DNA of 7,569 nucleotides from Acidobacteriota bacterium (GTDB lineage: Bacteria; Acidobacteriota; Terriglobia; Acidiferrales; UBA7541): the NCBI GenBank assembly GCA_003224075.1, contig QHYF01000115.1, positions 1 through 7,569 of the forward strand, read 5' to 3'. Positions within the stretch are counted from its first letter, which is position 1. Every line of letters starts with the position of its first letter. The notes under the pieces were generated by a model. The model was not told the origin of the DNA, did no database searches, and saw only the letters and a list, made by a program, of their open reading frames with translations. Below are positions 6,156 to 7,569 of this stretch, piece after piece. The translations under genes and the position numbers were made by a program.

Positions 6156-7382
6156 TCAGGACCTTTTCGCGCCGCGCGCCGGGGGTTCCCCGCCGTTGTA
6201 CAGGAAATGGATGCGCACCATATCGAGCGCGAGTTGCGAGGCGTGCCAGCGGATGGCTTCGCGATCGCCGGGGAAACGCACGCCGCGTTCTTTGACGCCT
6301 CCCGCGTGCGAAAGCGCGATGTGCACGGTGCCCACGGGTTTTTCATCGCTGCCGCCGCTCGGCCCGGCGATGCCCGTGATGCCCACGCCCAGCGTGCTGC
6401 CCACGTGGCGGCGGATGCCTTCCGCCAGCGCGATCGCCACTTCGCCGCTGACGGCGCCTTTGGCCTGAATCAATTCCGGCGGAACATCGGCCCACACGGT
6501 CTTCAATTCGTTGCTGTAGCAGACTACTCCGCCCAAAAAGTACGATGAGCTGCCGCCGATGCTCGTCAGCCTTTGCGCCAACAAGCCGCCGGTGCAGCTT
6601 TCCGCCGCGGAGATCGTCGCTTTGTTCATCGTCAGGAGGCGCGCCACCACTTCCTCCATCGAAGAGCCGTCTTGCGAAAAGATGCGGTCGGTCAGCGCGA
6701 TCTCGAAGCCCTGCGCGATTTCGTCAAGCGTTTTCTGCGCCTGCGCCGCGTCGTCGGTCCACATCCGCAAATGAATCTGAATTTCTCCGGGCGCCGCCAG
6801 GATCGTCGTGTTCACATCGCCATAACGTGTATAGATCGGCCTGATGCGCTGCTCCACACGCGATTCTCCCATCCCTGCGACTCGCAATTCCCGATGAAAC
6901 ATCCGTATGCCGGAGCGCCGCCGCTCCAGCCGCGGCAGCACCTGCTCGTAGTACATGGGCTTCAATTCGCGCGGCGGGCCGGGGAGCAGCGCGACGCAGC
7001 GCCCGCTGTCTTCCAGCCACAGGCCCGGTGCGGACCCCCGCGGGTTCTCCAGCACTTCCGCGCCTTCCGGCACCATCGCCTGGCGCACATTCACCGCGGG
7101 CATTTCGCGGCCCAGTTGCCGGAAGCGCCCTTCGATGTAGCGGAGAATCGCGTCGTTGCGCTGCAGCTTCCGGCCCAGAAGCTCGGCCACGGTTTCGCGT
7201 GTCAGGTCGTCTTCCGTGGGGCCAAGTCCGCCGCTTGCGACAATCAGCGCCACGCGGTCCAGCGCATCGCGAAACGCTTCGGCTAACAAATCGCGGTTGT
7301 CGCCCACAATCGTCTTTCGAACGACTTCGATGCCCAGCTTGTTCAGCTCTTCCGTCACAACCGCGATGATCTCCGCTTTCAT
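6156..7382 (-). CDS. cinA: CinA-like protein (ADP-ribose pyrophosphatase / NMN deamidase) with an N-terminal internal deletion
   Basis: CinA proteins join a COG1058 domain of molybdopterin-binding fold, an ADP-ribose pyrophosphatase where tested, to a PncC domain that deamidates nicotinamide mononucleotide; both belong to pyridine nucleotide salvage. From the ATG at 7382 the protein has 408 residues. The first domain has GGLGPTEDD at 51-59, the NPRGSAPGLWL block at 113-123 and LLPGPPRE at 132-139. The PncC domain (about 243-395) has AESCTGG at 260-266 with Ser262, Tyr289 and Lys294 in YSNELK as likely catalytic residues, GITGIAGPSGG at 334-344, and KPVGTV at 348-353. The N-terminus is odd: MKAEIIAV should be followed by a GxExL...DTNxxxL block of about 16-17 residues, but runs straight into VTEELNKLGIEV. 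The frame is kept. The first domain is therefore probably impaired while the deamidase domain looks intact. A TTG start at 7424 is possible but overlaps the upstream gene and adds no conserved sequence. Confidence 0.93.
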   Translation of the reverse strand: MKAEIIAVVTEELNKLGIEVVRKTIVGDNRDLLAEAFRDALDRVALIVASGGLGPTEDDLTRETVAELLGRKLQRNDAILRYIEGRFRQLGREMPAVNVRQAMVPEGAEVLENPRGSAPGLWLEDSGRCVALLPGPPRELKPMYYEQVLPRLERRRSGIRMFHRELRVAGMGESRVEQRIRPIYTRYGDVNTTILAAPGEIQIHLRMWTDDAAQAQKTLDEIAQGFEIALTDRIFSQDGSSMEEVVARLLTMNKATISAAESCTGGLLAQRLTSIGGSSSYFLGGVVCYSNELKTVWADVPPELIQAKGAVSGEVAIALAEGIRRHVGSTLGVGITGIAGPSGGSDEKPVGTVHIALSHAGGVKERGVRFPGDREAIRWHASQLALDMVRIHFLYNGGEPPARGAKRS

Positions 7383-7390
7383 CTTTTCGC

Positions 7391-7569
7391 TTATCCGATC
7401 AACGGCAGGCCGCAAACGTCCCAATCGAGGGTGAAGAGCGCGCCGGTGGTGGCGAGAATGGCGCGGCCGGAAGGCTGCATCGCAAGGCCAACGAGGCCGG
7501 AGCCGCTGAGCACGACCTCGGCCTGGATTTGCTGCGTGATGCGCACGATTCCCCGGCGGCCGCCGTAAG
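7391..7569 (-). CDS. C-terminal end of a probable beta-propeller protein (SMP-30/NHL-like)
   Basis: This is the last 58 residues of a gene that begins beyond the right edge; the reading frame is open from the edge to a TAA at 7391-7393. The pattern VVLSGSGLVGLAMQPSGRAILATTGALFTLD (residues 19-49) looks like one blade of an NHL or SMP-30/gluconolactonase-type propeller, in which a G-L-A-x-x-P-x-G turn is followed by short strands. It ends DVCGLPLIG. Function cannot be given from this fragment. The stop is 8 bases before the cinA ATG on the same strand, so it is probably the gene before cinA in the same transcript. The domain call is tentative; the reading frame itself is well supported by the spacing to cinA. 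Confidence 0.6.
   Translation of the reverse strand, partial: YGGRRGIVRITQQIQAEVVLSGSGLVGLAMQPSGRAILATTGALFTLDWDVCGLPLIG

Noticed and set aside
7383..7424. An upstream TTG start giving CinA 14 extra residues
   Set aside because: The extra residues are not conserved in the family, overlap the preceding gene, and the ATG followed by KAEIIAV is the standard CinA N-terminus.

Overview
This is a compact bacterial chromosome segment of high GC content in which every supported gene lies on the minus strand. Read in the direction of transcription, from high to low coordinates, the order is: the C-terminal end of a probable beta-propeller protein, cinA, thpR, plsY, gpsA, then a 166-base gap, an HD-GYP sensor gene, a 143-base gap, ftsY, and ribD, which runs off the left edge. 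The style of the proteins (an FtsY without an acidic N-terminal region, a RibD with a longer inter-domain linker, a CinA-ThpR-PlsY-GpsA run) reminds me of Acidobacteriota, class Terriglobia. That is an impression from remembered homologues, not a measured placement.

Right block (about 3934-7569): five genes with gaps of at most 8 bases or a 4-base overlap, so almost certainly one transcript. CinA links to pyridine nucleotide salvage and ADP-ribose breakdown, and ThpR opens 2',3'-cyclic phosphates on RNA. PlsY and GpsA carry out successive steps of phospholipid synthesis: GpsA makes sn-glycerol 3-phosphate and PlsY acylates it. The most unusual point in the window is here: CinA appears to have lost about 16-17 residues in frame at the start of its N-terminal domain, removing a strongly conserved block.

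Middle (1971-3933): a membrane-bound HD-GYP protein with an extracytoplasmic Cache-like sensor region, a HAMP domain and a complete set of metal-binding residues. It is preceded by an intergenic region with an 8-base palindrome that could be an operator. It is a likely cyclic-di-GMP phosphodiesterase under control of an external signal.

Left block (1-1970): ftsY and ribD, 3 bases apart, behind a good extended -10 promoter. FtsY is the membrane receptor for signal recognition particle; RibD makes a riboflavin intermediate.

There is no gene-free stretch longer than 300 bases. I see no tRNA, rRNA, CRISPR array, insertion sequence or phage gene. I found no convincing new system; the window is mostly housekeeping, with the CinA deletion and the HD-GYP upstream region as the points to re-examine.
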